DNA from: Salipiger profundus | Lineage (GTDB): Bacteria > Pseudomonadota > Alphaproteobacteria > Rhodobacterales > Rhodobacteraceae | DNA length: 64,000 nt | NCBI RefSeq assembly: GCF_001969385.1 | Contig: NZ_CP014796.1 | Location: 620,001-684,000 of the forward strand | Reading direction: 5' to 3' | Shown: piece after piece, positions 53,987 to 62,069 of the stretch | Position numbering within the stretch: position 1 is the stretch's first letter | How the letters are laid out: the number at the start of each line of letters is the position of its first letter | Notes under the pieces: model-generated | What the model saw: the letters and a program-made list of their open reading frames with translations, nothing else | Told to the model about the DNA's origin: nothing | Database searches by the model: none | Made by a program: the position numbers and the translations under genes

Positions 53987-54321
53987 TCCTCTGGCACAAC
54001 CCGCGCTGCTCGAAGTCACGCGAGGCGCTGGCCCTGCTCGAGGCGCGCGGCGCCGATGTGCAGATCCGCCGCTATCTCGAGGATGCGCCGTCTCTCGACG
54101 AACTGACGTCGGCACAGGCCGTGCTCGGTCTGTCCGCCATCGAGATGATGCGCCCCAAGGAAGCAGCCTTTCGCGAGATGGGGCTGAGCCGGGATGCCGA
54201 CGACGAAACGCTGCTGCGCGCCATGGCCGAGCAGCCGAAGCTGATCGAGCGGCCGGTGCTGTTTGCCGGTGACCGCGCCGTGATCGGGCGGCCCCCGGAA
54301 CGGGTGCTCGAGCTGCTCTGA
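53983..54321 (+). CDS. arsC: Arsenate reductase, glutaredoxin type (ArsC/Spx family)
   Basis: 112 residues from a GTG at 53983 overlapping the pyrD stop by 4 bases. ArsC fold with nucleophile Cys in [19 protein letters not shown], then [12 protein letters not shown] and [15 protein letters not shown] with a conserved Arg, and [20 protein letters not shown] with the expected Arg near the active site. Family members are arsenate reductases or YffB/Spx-like proteins; no arsenic genes are near, so the physiological role is uncertain. Confidence 0.85.
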   Translation: MILWHNPRCSKSREALALLEARGADVQIRRYLEDAPSLDELTSAQAVLGLSAIEMMRPKEAAFREMGLSRDADDETLLRAMAEQPKLIERPVLFAGDRAVIGRPPERVLELL

Positions 54322-54340
54322 ACCGCCCTGGACCGCGGGC

Positions 54341-55561
54341 TCAGTCGTAGCTGCGCGTGTCCTCGATCACCACGCCGTCGCGCGGCAACCCGCCGGGCTT
54401 CACCAGCTCCACCTTGCCCTTGAGCTTCAGCACGTCGGCCACGGTGCCGGCATAGGTCTCCGGGCTGTCCGCCTCGGTCTCGATGCGCACCGTCATCACG
54501 TCCATCTCGCCCTCGCGGCTGGCGATGACGCGGGCGCGGTCGATCTCGGGGTGTTTCGCCACCAGTGCCGCGACCTGCTCGGGGCGCACGAACATGCCCT
54601 TGATCTTGGTGGTCTGGTCGGCGCGGCCCATCCAGCCCTTGATCCGCATGTTGGTGCGGCCGCAGGGGCTTTCGCCCGCCATCACCGCCGACATGTCGCC
54701 GGTGGCGAAGCGGATCAGCGGGTAATCGGGGTTGAGCGTGGTCACCACGATCTCGCCCACCTCACCGGGAGCGACCGGGTCGCCGGTGCCTGGGGTGACG
54801 ATCTCGACGATGACCTGCTCGTCGACGATCATCCCTTCCATCGCGTCGCTCTCGTAGGCGACCATCCCGAGATCGGCGGTGGCATAGCACTGCCGGCAGG
54901 TGATCCAGCGGTCGGCGTAATACTCGCGCAGCGACGGGAACAGTGCCCCGCCCGAGACCGCCGCCCGGGTGATCTTGAGCGCCAGCCCCATCTCGTCGGC
55001 CTTCTCGAGGATCACCTTCAGGTAGTCGGGCGTGCCCGCGTAGGCAGTGACGCCGAGGTCATGCGCCGCCCGCGCCTGCAACTCGGTCTGGCCGGTGCCG
55101 GCAGGCAGCACCGCCGCCCCCACGGCCCGGGCGCCGTTCTCGAAGATCATGCCGGCGGGGGTCAGGTGGTAGCCGAAGCAGTTCTGCACGATGTCGCCGG
55201 GGCCGACGCCGCAGGCGTGCAGGAAGCGGCCCAGCCGCCACCAGTTCGGCTCGATGCCGCCCGGCTCGTAGATCGGTCCCGGCGACTGGAACACATGCGC
55301 GAAGCCATGCGCCGGGCGCGCGGCATAGCCGCCGAAGGGCGCCTCGGGGCCCTGCGCCTCGACCAGCGCCGACTTGCGCAGCACCGGCAGTTTCGCCAGC
55401 GCCGCGAGGTCGGTCACCTCGGCCGGGTCGATGTCCGCGAGCGCGCCGGCATAGCCCGGCAGTTTCTGCGCGCGGGCGATCTGCACCGGCAGCGCCTCGG
55501 CCAGTGCCGCCGCGCGGGTGTCAGCGCTGCGGGTTTCCAGATCGTCGAAATAGCTGCTCAT
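54341..55561 (-). CDS. Phenylacetate-CoA-ligase-like AMP-forming enzyme
   Basis: 406 residues, PaaK-type ANL enzyme. Visible: AHVFQSPGPIYEPGGIEPN (a phosphate-loop variant), IVQNCFGYHLTPAGMIFENG, CYATADLGMVAYESDAMEG, then the hinge and C-terminal domain GWMGRADQTTKIKGMFVRPE, where the KIKGMFVRPE segment is typical of PaaK proteins. The substrate is an acid, possibly aromatic, but not identifiable. Last gene of the transporter cluster on the minus strand; 25 bases after thpR. Confidence 0.85.
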   Translation of the reverse strand: MSSYFDDLETRSADTRAAALAEALPVQIARAQKLPGYAGALADIDPAEVTDLAALAKLPVLRKSALVEAQGPEAPFGGYAARPAHGFAHVFQSPGPIYEPGGIEPNWWRLGRFLHACGVGPGDIVQNCFGYHLTPAGMIFENGARAVGAAVLPAGTGQTELQARAAHDLGVTAYAGTPDYLKVILEKADEMGLALKITRAAVSGGALFPSLREYYADRWITCRQCYATADLGMVAYESDAMEGMIVDEQVIVEIVTPGTGDPVAPGEVGEIVVTTLNPDYPLIRFATGDMSAVMAGESPCGRTNMRIKGWMGRADQTTKIKGMFVRPEQVAALVAKHPEIDRARVIASREGEMDVMTVRIETEADSPETYAGTVADVLKLKGKVELVKPGGLPRDGVVIEDTRSYD

Positions 55562-55586
55562 CCGAGCCTCCCTGTCCTGTCCCGGA

Positions 55587-56132
55587 TCATGCCTCCAGCG
55601 GGTAGTCCGCCAGCGTTTCGTAAAGCGGCCCCTCGGCCGTCAGCGTCGAGCCCACCAGCCGCAGAGAGGTGACCGGCTCCGGACGCGAGGTCAGGCTCAC
55701 CACCCGCGCCACGCCCGCCTCGAAGCGCGAGCGGTCCTCGGGGCGCAGGCCCTTGCCGAAGCGGATGAGCGTGACGTGCGGCCGGAACCGCTCGCGGGGC
55801 AGGTCGATGCCCGCCGCCCGCACCGCGCGCAGCACCTCGTCGCGCAGGGCGACCAGCGCCGGCTCGGGCACCACCTGTGCCGCCAGCAGCTTCACCCGCC
55901 GGCCGCCGAAGCTCGACAGCCCGTCGAGCGCCAGCGCGCAGGACCTGAGCCGCCGCGCCGAGAGCGCCGCGTCGAGCTCCGCCAGCACGAAATCCGGCTG
56001 CTCGTCGAGGAAGGCCAGCGTGACATGCAGGTTCTCCTCCGGCACGGGTCGGCCGACCGGCACGGTCTCCTGCGCGTCGAGAAGCGGCGGCACGAGCGGT
56101 TCGGGAATGGGCAGGGCGAGAAAGCATCGCAT
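55587..56132 (-). CDS. thpR: RNA 2',3'-cyclic phosphodiesterase
   Basis: 181 residues, 2H phosphoesterase fold with two HxT motifs: LHVTLAFLDEQPDFVLAELD and FRPHVTLIRFGKGLRPEDRS, the pair that forms the active site. Also starts MRCFLALPIPEPLVPPLLDA, the family's opening strand. Normally acts on RNA or tRNA ends; it is out of place inside a transport operon. 9 bases after livF. Confidence 0.93.
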   Translation of the reverse strand: MRCFLALPIPEPLVPPLLDAQETVPVGRPVPEENLHVTLAFLDEQPDFVLAELDAALSARRLRSCALALDGLSSFGGRRVKLLAAQVVPEPALVALRDEVLRAVRAAGIDLPRERFRPHVTLIRFGKGLRPEDRSRFEAGVARVVSLTSRPEPVTSLRLVGSTLTAEGPLYETLADYPLEA

Positions 56133-56141
56133 GTGCTCCCG

Positions 56142-56966
56142 TCATGCCAGCCAGCGCTTGCGGCGTCGATAGGAGCGCACGTCGCGGAACGACTTGCGGC
56201 CCTCGTCCGACATGCCGAGGTAGAATTCCTTGACGTCCGGGTTCTCGCGCAGGTCGGCGGCGGGGCCGTCCATCACCACGCGCCCGTTCTCGAGGATATA
56301 GCCGTAATGGGCGAAGCGCAGCGCCACGTTGGTGTTCTGCTCGGCCAGCAGGAAGGACACGCCCTCGCCCTCGTTCACCGCCTTCACGATCTCGAAGATC
56401 TGCTCCACGAGCTGCGGTGCGAGACCCATCGAGGGCTCGTCCAGCAGGATGGTCTCGGGGCGCGACATCAGCGCTCGTCCGATGGCGCACATCTGCTGTT
56501 CGCCACCCGAGGTATAGCCGGCCTGGCTCTTGCGCCGCTCCTTGAGCCGCGGGAAGTAGTCGTAGACCATCTGCAGGTCGGCCTCGACCGCACCCTTGCC
56601 GTCACGCCGGGTGAAGGCACCGGTCATCAGGTTTTCCTCGATGGTGAGGTGCTCGAAGCAATGGCGGCCTTCCATCACCTGGATGACGCCCTTCTTCACC
56701 AGCGCCGCCGGGTCGAGGTCCTGCACCCGCTCGCCGCGATAGACGATCGAGCCCTTGGTGACCTCGCCGCGCTCGGAGTGCAGCAGGTTCGAGATCGCCT
56801 TGAGCGTCGTCGTCTTGCCCGCGCCGTTGCCGCCGAGCAGCGCCGTGATCCCGCCCTGCGGCACCGACAGCGACACGCCCTTCAGCACGAGGATCACGTG
56901 GTTGTAGATGACCTCGATATTGTTGACCTCGAGCAGGGTCTCGCGGGTGTCACCGGCGTCCAGCAT
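56142..56966 (-). CDS. Branched-chain-type ABC transporter ATP-binding protein (LivF-like)
   Basis: 274 residues. Walker A ALLGGNGAGKTTTLKAIS, signature YTSGGEQQMCAIGRAL, Walker B TILLDEPSMGLAPQLVE, switch region LLAEQNTNVALRFAHYG: the LivF layout. It pairs with the LivG-like ATPase at 61.1 kb. The C-terminal basic tail (DVRSYRRRKRWLA) is longer than in E. coli LivF. Situated between thpR and the binding-protein gene. Confidence 0.93.
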   Translation of the reverse strand: MLDAGDTRETLLEVNNIEVIYNHVILVLKGVSLSVPQGGITALLGGNGAGKTTTLKAISNLLHSERGEVTKGSIVYRGERVQDLDPAALVKKGVIQVMEGRHCFEHLTIEENLMTGAFTRRDGKGAVEADLQMVYDYFPRLKERRKSQAGYTSGGEQQMCAIGRALMSRPETILLDEPSMGLAPQLVEQIFEIVKAVNEGEGVSFLLAEQNTNVALRFAHYGYILENGRVVMDGPAADLRENPDVKEFYLGMSDEGRKSFRDVRSYRRRKRWLA

Positions 56967-57036
56967 GGTCGTCTCTCTCCAAATCCAGTCGAAGGGTCCG
57001 GCGGCGACGGGATCCGCCGCCGCCGGAGGGGTCAGA

Positions 57037-58332
57037 TCACATCTCGCAGTCCTGCGTCGGCCACGGCGCGTTGGCCTCGGCGTATTCCTGCGCCTTCTGC
57101 TTCTCGAGCGGTTCGATGTCCTCGGCGTCGGCCATCAGGTGATCGCTCGCCTTGACGAACTTCTCGCCGTCCCATTCCAGCAGCCAGCCGCCGGAGTGAC
57201 CGGTGTGGTCCGAGCAGGAGGTCGAAAACGGCGGCACCATGCCGGTCATGCCCAGCTCGGCGATGCGCTCCTCGGTCATCTCGATGTTCTCGAGCCCCCA
57301 GCGCAGCTGCGATGCGTCGATCACGTCGGTCTCGAAATGCGTCTGTGCCGCGGCGATTGCCTCGGCCAGCGCCGCCGACATCACCAGACCGCGCTGGTAA
57401 AACACCTCGCTGCGCTGCTCCTCGTCGGACTGGGTCTTGCCGGTGTCGACGACAAACTCCTTGATGTCGTCCATCACCGGCGCGTTCTCGACCGGCGCGT
57501 TGAAGCTGATCGAGCGGTAGCCCTTGCCGTCCTCGCCGACGACCTGAAGGTCATCGCTGTGGCCCGACCACCAGACGCCGACGAACTGGTCCATCGGGTA
57601 GCGCGTCTTGACCGCCTCGGTCAGCGCGCCGACGTTCATCGCGCCCCAGCCCCACATGACGACGTAGTCGGGCCGCTCGCGGCGGATCTGCAGCCATTGC
57701 GCCGACTGGTTCTGCATCTCCTTGAGACCGACCGGGATCGGCACCAGCTCGAAGCCCACGTCCTCGGCCTTCTTCTCGAGGTAGGGCAGCGGCTCCTTGC
57801 CGAACGGGTGGTCGAGGTGCAGGAAGGCGATCTTCTTGCCCTCGAGGCCGCTCATGTCGTCACCGCCGAGGCCCTTGAGGATCATCGACGCCGCGTCCCA
57901 GTAGGACGACGGCAGGTTGAAGGCCCACTTGAACACCGAGCCGTCCGCCATCGCCGAGAAGCCGTAGCCGGGCGCCAGGATCGGAATCTCGTCGACGTTC
58001 GACTTGGGCAGGACCTGCAGGGTGATGCCGGTCGACCAGGGCTGCGTCACGATGGCGTCGCTCTTGGTCTTCTCGTAGCACTCGACACCCTTCTCGGTGT
58101 TGTAGCCGGTCTCGCACTCGTAGAAGTTCACCTTGACCCCGCCGATGCCGCCGTCGCGCTCGTTGAGCATGGTGAAATAGTCGATCTGCCCGTTCATCAC
58201 CGGGATGCCCGTGGCCGCGAAGGGCCCGGTCCGGTAGCTGAGGTTCGGGGCCGAGATCTCCTGCGCGAGCGCACCGCCCGCTGCGAGGGCCCCGAGCGCC
58301 ACCGCCGTGGCGAGCCTCTTGAAATGGATCAT
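57037..58332 (-). CDS. Branched-chain-type ABC transporter substrate-binding protein
   Basis: 431 residues with a Sec signal peptide (MIHFKRLATAVALGALAAGG, cut near ALAQE). The Leu/Ile/Val-binding fold is visible: PNLSYRTGPFAATGIPVMNG, FYECETGYNTEKGVECYEKT, KKIAFLHLDHPFGKEPLPYL, SDDLQVVGEDGKGYRSISFN. It is longer than LivK (about 370) and belongs to the HAAT group that often binds aromatic or organic acids instead of amino acids. Ligand unknown. Followed at the end by an odd TQDCEM C-terminus with Cys residues that could form a disulfide. Confidence 0.9.
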   Translation of the reverse strand: MIHFKRLATAVALGALAAGGALAQEISAPNLSYRTGPFAATGIPVMNGQIDYFTMLNERDGGIGGVKVNFYECETGYNTEKGVECYEKTKSDAIVTQPWSTGITLQVLPKSNVDEIPILAPGYGFSAMADGSVFKWAFNLPSSYWDAASMILKGLGGDDMSGLEGKKIAFLHLDHPFGKEPLPYLEKKAEDVGFELVPIPVGLKEMQNQSAQWLQIRRERPDYVVMWGWGAMNVGALTEAVKTRYPMDQFVGVWWSGHSDDLQVVGEDGKGYRSISFNAPVENAPVMDDIKEFVVDTGKTQSDEEQRSEVFYQRGLVMSAALAEAIAAAQTHFETDVIDASQLRWGLENIEMTEERIAELGMTGMVPPFSTSCSDHTGHSGGWLLEWDGEKFVKASDHLMADAEDIEPLEKQKAQEYAEANAPWPTQDCEM

Positions 58333-58378
58333 CGTGTCTCCTCCCTTGATGTCCGATGACGTGTCGCCGGTGCCCGCC

Positions 58379-59455
58379 TCAGTGCGGGAACGGCCATATG
58401 ATGAGCTTCTCCCGGATCAGCGCCCAGAGCCGCGCGAGCCCGTGCGGCTCGATGATCAGGAAGAAGAGGATGAGCGCGCCGACGATCATCACGTTCAGGT
58501 GCTCGACGGTCGCCGGGCTGATCGGCAGACCCAGCATCTCGGGCAACGTGTTGAGCACCACCGGCAGGCCGACGATCAGGATCGCGCCGAGATAGTTGCC
58601 CATGATCGAGCCGAGCCCCCCGATGATCGCGATGAACAGGATGCGGAAGCTCAGCGGGATGTCGAAGAGGTTGGGCTCGGCCGCGCCGCGCCACATGAAG
58701 ACGAAGAGCGCCCCGGCCACGCCGACCACGTAGGACGAGATGGCAAAGGCCGTGAGCTTCGAGCGCATCAGGTTGATGCCGATGAGCTCGGCCGCGATGT
58801 CCATGTCGCGGGTGGCCTTCCACGTCCGCCCGAGGTTGCCGCGCGTGAGGTTGATGCAGACCACCGTCAGCAGCGTCACCACCGCAAGCACCACGTAGTA
58901 TTGCACGATCGACGAGGCCTGCGGGCCGGCCACGTAGACGCCGAACATCTCGAGGTTGGGCACCTGGATCGCACCGGAAGCGTTGTAGTTGTAGAGCCAG
59001 GCCCATTTCTCGAACAGCCACACGAGGAAGAACTGCGCCGCCAGCGTCGCGATGGCGAGGTAGAAGCCCTTGATCCGCAGGCTGGGAATGCCGAAGGCGA
59101 CGCCGACGCCGGCGCTGAACACTCCCGAGAACAGGATCGCCACCACCGGGTTCAGCCAGGGCATCAGCGTCACCAGCTTGTAGCAGGCGTAGGCGCCGAC
59201 CCCCATGAAGGCCGCCGTGCCCAGCGACAGCTGCCCCGCGTAGCCGGTGAGCAGGTTCAGCCCGAGGGCCGCCAGCGAGTAGATCAGGATCGGGATCAGC
59301 AGCGTCTGGAAGGTGAACTCGCTCGCCACCAGCGGGAAGATCACCCAGACGAGCGCGAGGATGACGGCAAGCAGAACCGCGTCCTGCCGCACCGGGAACA
59401 GCGCCTGGTCCGCCTTGTAAGTCGTCTTGAATTGTCCGGCCGTGCGATAGAGCAT
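58379..59455 (-). CDS. Branched-chain-type ABC transporter permease (LivM-like)
   Basis: 358 residues, about eight to ten membrane helices. The LivM signature loop ALGLNLLTGYAGQLSLGTAA near residues 65-85 is present, as is SLRIKGFYLAIATLAAQFFL (the conserved RGxYLA-like segment) and GGLGSIMGNYLGAILIVGLP near the end. A cytoplasmic N-terminal extension of about 25 residues precedes the first helix. Between the binding protein (46-base gap) and the small membrane protein gene. Confidence 0.92.
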   Translation of the reverse strand: MLYRTAGQFKTTYKADQALFPVRQDAVLLAVILALVWVIFPLVASEFTFQTLLIPILIYSLAALGLNLLTGYAGQLSLGTAAFMGVGAYACYKLVTLMPWLNPVVAILFSGVFSAGVGVAFGIPSLRIKGFYLAIATLAAQFFLVWLFEKWAWLYNYNASGAIQVPNLEMFGVYVAGPQASSIVQYYVVLAVVTLLTVVCINLTRGNLGRTWKATRDMDIAAELIGINLMRSKLTAFAISSYVVGVAGALFVFMWRGAAEPNLFDIPLSFRILFIAIIGGLGSIMGNYLGAILIVGLPVVLNTLPEMLGLPISPATVEHLNVMIVGALILFFLIIEPHGLARLWALIREKLIIWPFPH

Positions 59456-59550
59456 CCCTGTCCTCTTTCCTGTCTCTCAGGGCGCGGGGCCCCGGTGCGG
59501 TCGGAAGATCCGCCGCGAAATCTGTCGTTTCGAAGCCGCGAGAAGCGGTG

Positions 59551-59805
59551 TCAGAGGCTGCCTTCGTGCAGCCGCAGATCCTCGTCGGGGTAGGCACGTT
59601 TCGGGGCCTGCGCGTAGCCCGTCACCTCGGAATGCCGCACCAGCCAGAGCCAGGCCCAGAGCCCCAGCGCCGCACCCAGCGCCGCGAGGATCAGGGCCGT
59701 GACCAGCTGCCCGCCCGCCGCCGTGTCGGCGGTCAGCGCGAGATAGCCGAAGGCCCAGAACCCGGCCCAGGCGATGACATTCAGGATCGCGATCAGCTTT
59801 GCCAT
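59551..59805 (-). CDS. Small two-helix membrane protein of unknown function in the transporter operon
   Basis: 84 residues: two hydrophobic helices (LIAILNVIAWAGFWAFGYLA and VTALILAALGAALGLWAWL) followed by a polar C-terminal tail ending RAYPDEDLRLHEGSL. The ATG at 59805 has a GGGAGAAGAG site. No family recognised. It lies between the two permease genes, 95 bases before livM, so it may be an accessory membrane subunit; there is no direct evidence. Confidence 0.7.
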   Translation of the reverse strand: MAKLIAILNVIAWAGFWAFGYLALTADTAAGGQLVTALILAALGAALGLWAWLWLVRHSEVTGYAQAPKRAYPDEDLRLHEGSL

Positions 59806-60084
59806 CTCTTCTCTTCTCCCTTGGTCGGCGGCCCCGCGTCTCCTCCTGCGCGGCCACCCGCTCCGCCTGTCACCGTGGCGGCCCGGTCCTTGCCGGACGG
59901 GGCCCGTCCCGGGCCGCGTCCCTTCCCGTTGCACCCGTCCCCGCGGGCGCGCCGGGTCTTCGTCGGGGGCCCACGCGGGGCCTTCTCCTGTCTCCGGGCG
60001 GGTCCAGCGTCCCCTGCCCTTGTCGTCTTGCTCCGCCCCATGCAGGGGCTCTTCACGGAGCGGCGCCTGCCCGGGGCTCCGCCC

Positions 60085-60143
60085 TTTAGCGCCTCAAACC
60101 CTCCCCCGGAGGGTTTGCCGGGATTGCCCGGAGCGGCGCTAAA
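60085..60143 (-). other. Nested inverted repeats in a 334-base structured gap after the LivH-like gene
   Basis: Outer arms TTTAGCGCC (60085-60093) and GGCGCTAAA (60135-60143) enclose inner arms AAACCCTCC (60096-60104) and GGAGGGTTT (60108-60116). The outer right arm contains the permease stop codon. The remaining gap to the next gene (59806-60084) is strongly C-rich on the plus strand (G-rich in the transcript) with further GC hairpins and no convincing gene. Likely a terminator, attenuator or mRNA-stability element that splits the operon. Confidence 0.6.
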
Positions 60144-61092
60144 CCCTTTCGATGATGCGCTCTCCGAACAGGCCTTGCGGACGGAAGAGCAGCACGATCA
60201 GCGCGAGGACGAAGGCGAACCACGTCTCTGTGTTGCCGCCGAGCAGCGGCTGGCCCCAGTAGATCTCGAACAGCTTCTCGAGCATCCCGATCAGAAGGCC
60301 ACCCACGATGGCGCCGGTGATCGATTCGAGTCCACCCAGCATCAGCACCGGCAACGCCTTGTAGGCGATGACCTCGAGCGCGAAACTCACGCCGGCCCGC
60401 GCGCCCCAGGCTATGCCCGTGACCAGCGCGATGATCCCGGCGATGAACCAGACCAGCACCCAGATTTGCTGCAGCGAGATGCCCACCGACAGCGCCGCCT
60501 GGTGGTCGTCGCCCAGCGCCCGGATCGCCCGGCCCATGCGCGTCTTGTTGAGGAAGGCCAGCAGCGCCACCACCAGCAGGGCCGCCACGACCACCGCCGT
60601 GATGTCCTTCTGCTCGAGGATCAGCAGACCGCCCCAGGGCTCCAGCACCACCGAGTCCGTCGGGATGCCCAGCTCCTCGGTGATCATCACCTTGTTCTCG
60701 CCGCCGAAGATGATCTCGCCGAAGCCGATGAGGAACAGCGTGATGCCGATCGTCGCCATGAAGAGGATGATGTCGGGCTGGCCCACCAGCGGCCGCAGCA
60801 CCACCCGCTCGATGGTGACCGCGAGCACGAACATGACGCCCAGCGTCAGGATCACGCAGATCCACGCCGGCACCCCCATGGCGTGCAGGCCGACGAGGGT
60901 CAGCGCGGCGAAGACCACCATGATGCCCTGCGCGAAGTTGAAGATCCGGCTCGACCGGAAGATAAGCACGAACCCGAGCGCGATCAGCGCGTAGAGAATG
61001 CCGGAAACCAGCCCCTCCCACAGCACCTGCAGCAGGAAGTCGGGGGCCGTGGCCATGTCCACGAACGGCTTGATGAAGATGTCGTTCAGCAT
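60139..61092 (-). CDS. Branched-chain-type ABC transporter permease (LivH-like)
   Basis: 317 residues, eight or so membrane helices. Opening LNDIFIKPFVDMATAPDFLL then the LivH-typical GLVSGILYALIALGFVLIFR; NFAQGIMVVFAALTLVG; the EAA-like RMGRAIRALGDDHQAALSVG; and GLESITGAIVGGLLIGMLEK near the end. Together with LivM-, LivF- and LivG-like genes it gives a complete HAAT importer. 10 bases after the LivG-like gene. Confidence 0.92.
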   Translation of the reverse strand: MLNDIFIKPFVDMATAPDFLLQVLWEGLVSGILYALIALGFVLIFRSSRIFNFAQGIMVVFAALTLVGLHAMGVPAWICVILTLGVMFVLAVTIERVVLRPLVGQPDIILFMATIGITLFLIGFGEIIFGGENKVMITEELGIPTDSVVLEPWGGLLILEQKDITAVVVAALLVVALLAFLNKTRMGRAIRALGDDHQAALSVGISLQQIWVLVWFIAGIIALVTGIAWGARAGVSFALEVIAYKALPVLMLGGLESITGAIVGGLLIGMLEKLFEIYWGQPLLGGNTETWFAFVLALIVLLFRPQGLFGERIIERV

Positions 61093-61102
61093 GTCCCTCT
61101 CC

Positions 61103-61969
61103 TCAATGCGCCACGCCGAGATAGGCGTCGATCACGTCCTGGTTGCGGCGCACCTCGTCGGGCGGGCCGTCGCCGATCTTCTTGCCGTAGTCCATGACGA
61201 CCACCCGGTCGCTCAGGTCCATGACCACGCCCATGTCGTGCTCGATCAGGCAGATGGTGGTGCCGAACTCGTCGTTCACGTCGAGGATGAAGCGGCTCAT
61301 GTCCTCCTTCTCCTCGACGTTCATCCCCGCCATCGGCTCGTCGAGCAGCAGGATCGACGGCTCGGCCGCCAGCGCACGGGCCAGTTCGACCCGCTTCTTC
61401 AGACCGTAGGGCAAACGTCCGACGGGCGTCTTGCGGATCGCCTGGATCTCGAGGAAGTCGATGACCTTCTCGACCACCTCGCGGTTGGCGATCTCCTCGT
61501 CGCGGGCCTTGCCCCACCAGAGCGCCTGGCTGGCGATGCCCGCGTGCATCTTGGTGAGCCGCCCGGTCATCACGTTGTCGAGCACCGACATCCCCTCGAA
61601 GAGCGCGATGTTCTGGAAGGTCCGCGCCACGCCCATGCGGGCGACCTCGTAGGGCTTCATCGGCGGGCGCTTCGAGCCCTTGTACCACAACTCGCCCTCG
61701 GACGGCGTGTAGAACCCCGAGATGATGTTCAGCATCGAGGACTTGCCCGCCCCGTTCGGCCCGATGATCGCGCGGATCTCGCCCTCGCGGATGTCGAAGG
61801 AGATGTCCTTGATCGCCACGACGCCGCCGAAGCGCAGGGTGATGTTGCGCAGCTCCATCAGCGTGCCGCCGATCTGCCGGCCGTCTTCGGTGACGTAGCC
61901 CTCGGTGTCCTTCACGGCGCCCTGCCTTTCCTGTTGTTCCCCGAATACCTGTGCCGTCCCGTCCATCAT
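61103..61969 (-). CDS. Branched-chain-type ABC transporter ATP-binding protein (LivG-like)
   Basis: 288 residues. A polar extension of about 37 residues precedes the domain start MELRNITLRFGGVVAIKDIS. Walker A AIIGPNGAGKSSMLNIISG, signature LPYGLKKRVELARALA (the YG-type signature of LivG proteins), Walker B SILLLDEPMAGMNVEEK, and CLIEHDMGVVMDLSDRVVVM. The start is one of two adjacent ATGs (61969/61966). It lies about 100 bases after the acyl-CoA ligase stop. Confidence 0.92.
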   Translation of the reverse strand: MMDGTAQVFGEQQERQGAVKDTEGYVTEDGRQIGGTLMELRNITLRFGGVVAIKDISFDIREGEIRAIIGPNGAGKSSMLNIISGFYTPSEGELWYKGSKRPPMKPYEVARMGVARTFQNIALFEGMSVLDNVMTGRLTKMHAGIASQALWWGKARDEEIANREVVEKVIDFLEIQAIRKTPVGRLPYGLKKRVELARALAAEPSILLLDEPMAGMNVEEKEDMSRFILDVNDEFGTTICLIEHDMGVVMDLSDRVVVMDYGKKIGDGPPDEVRRNQDVIDAYLGVAH

Positions 61970-62069
61970 GCCCGGCCTCCCCGGACTGCGCCGCGGCCCG
62001 CGGGATGGCGGGTGGGGCGATGCCCGGCGCGCGGCGCGCGCCCCGGGCGAGCGTCACGCGCCATCCCGG

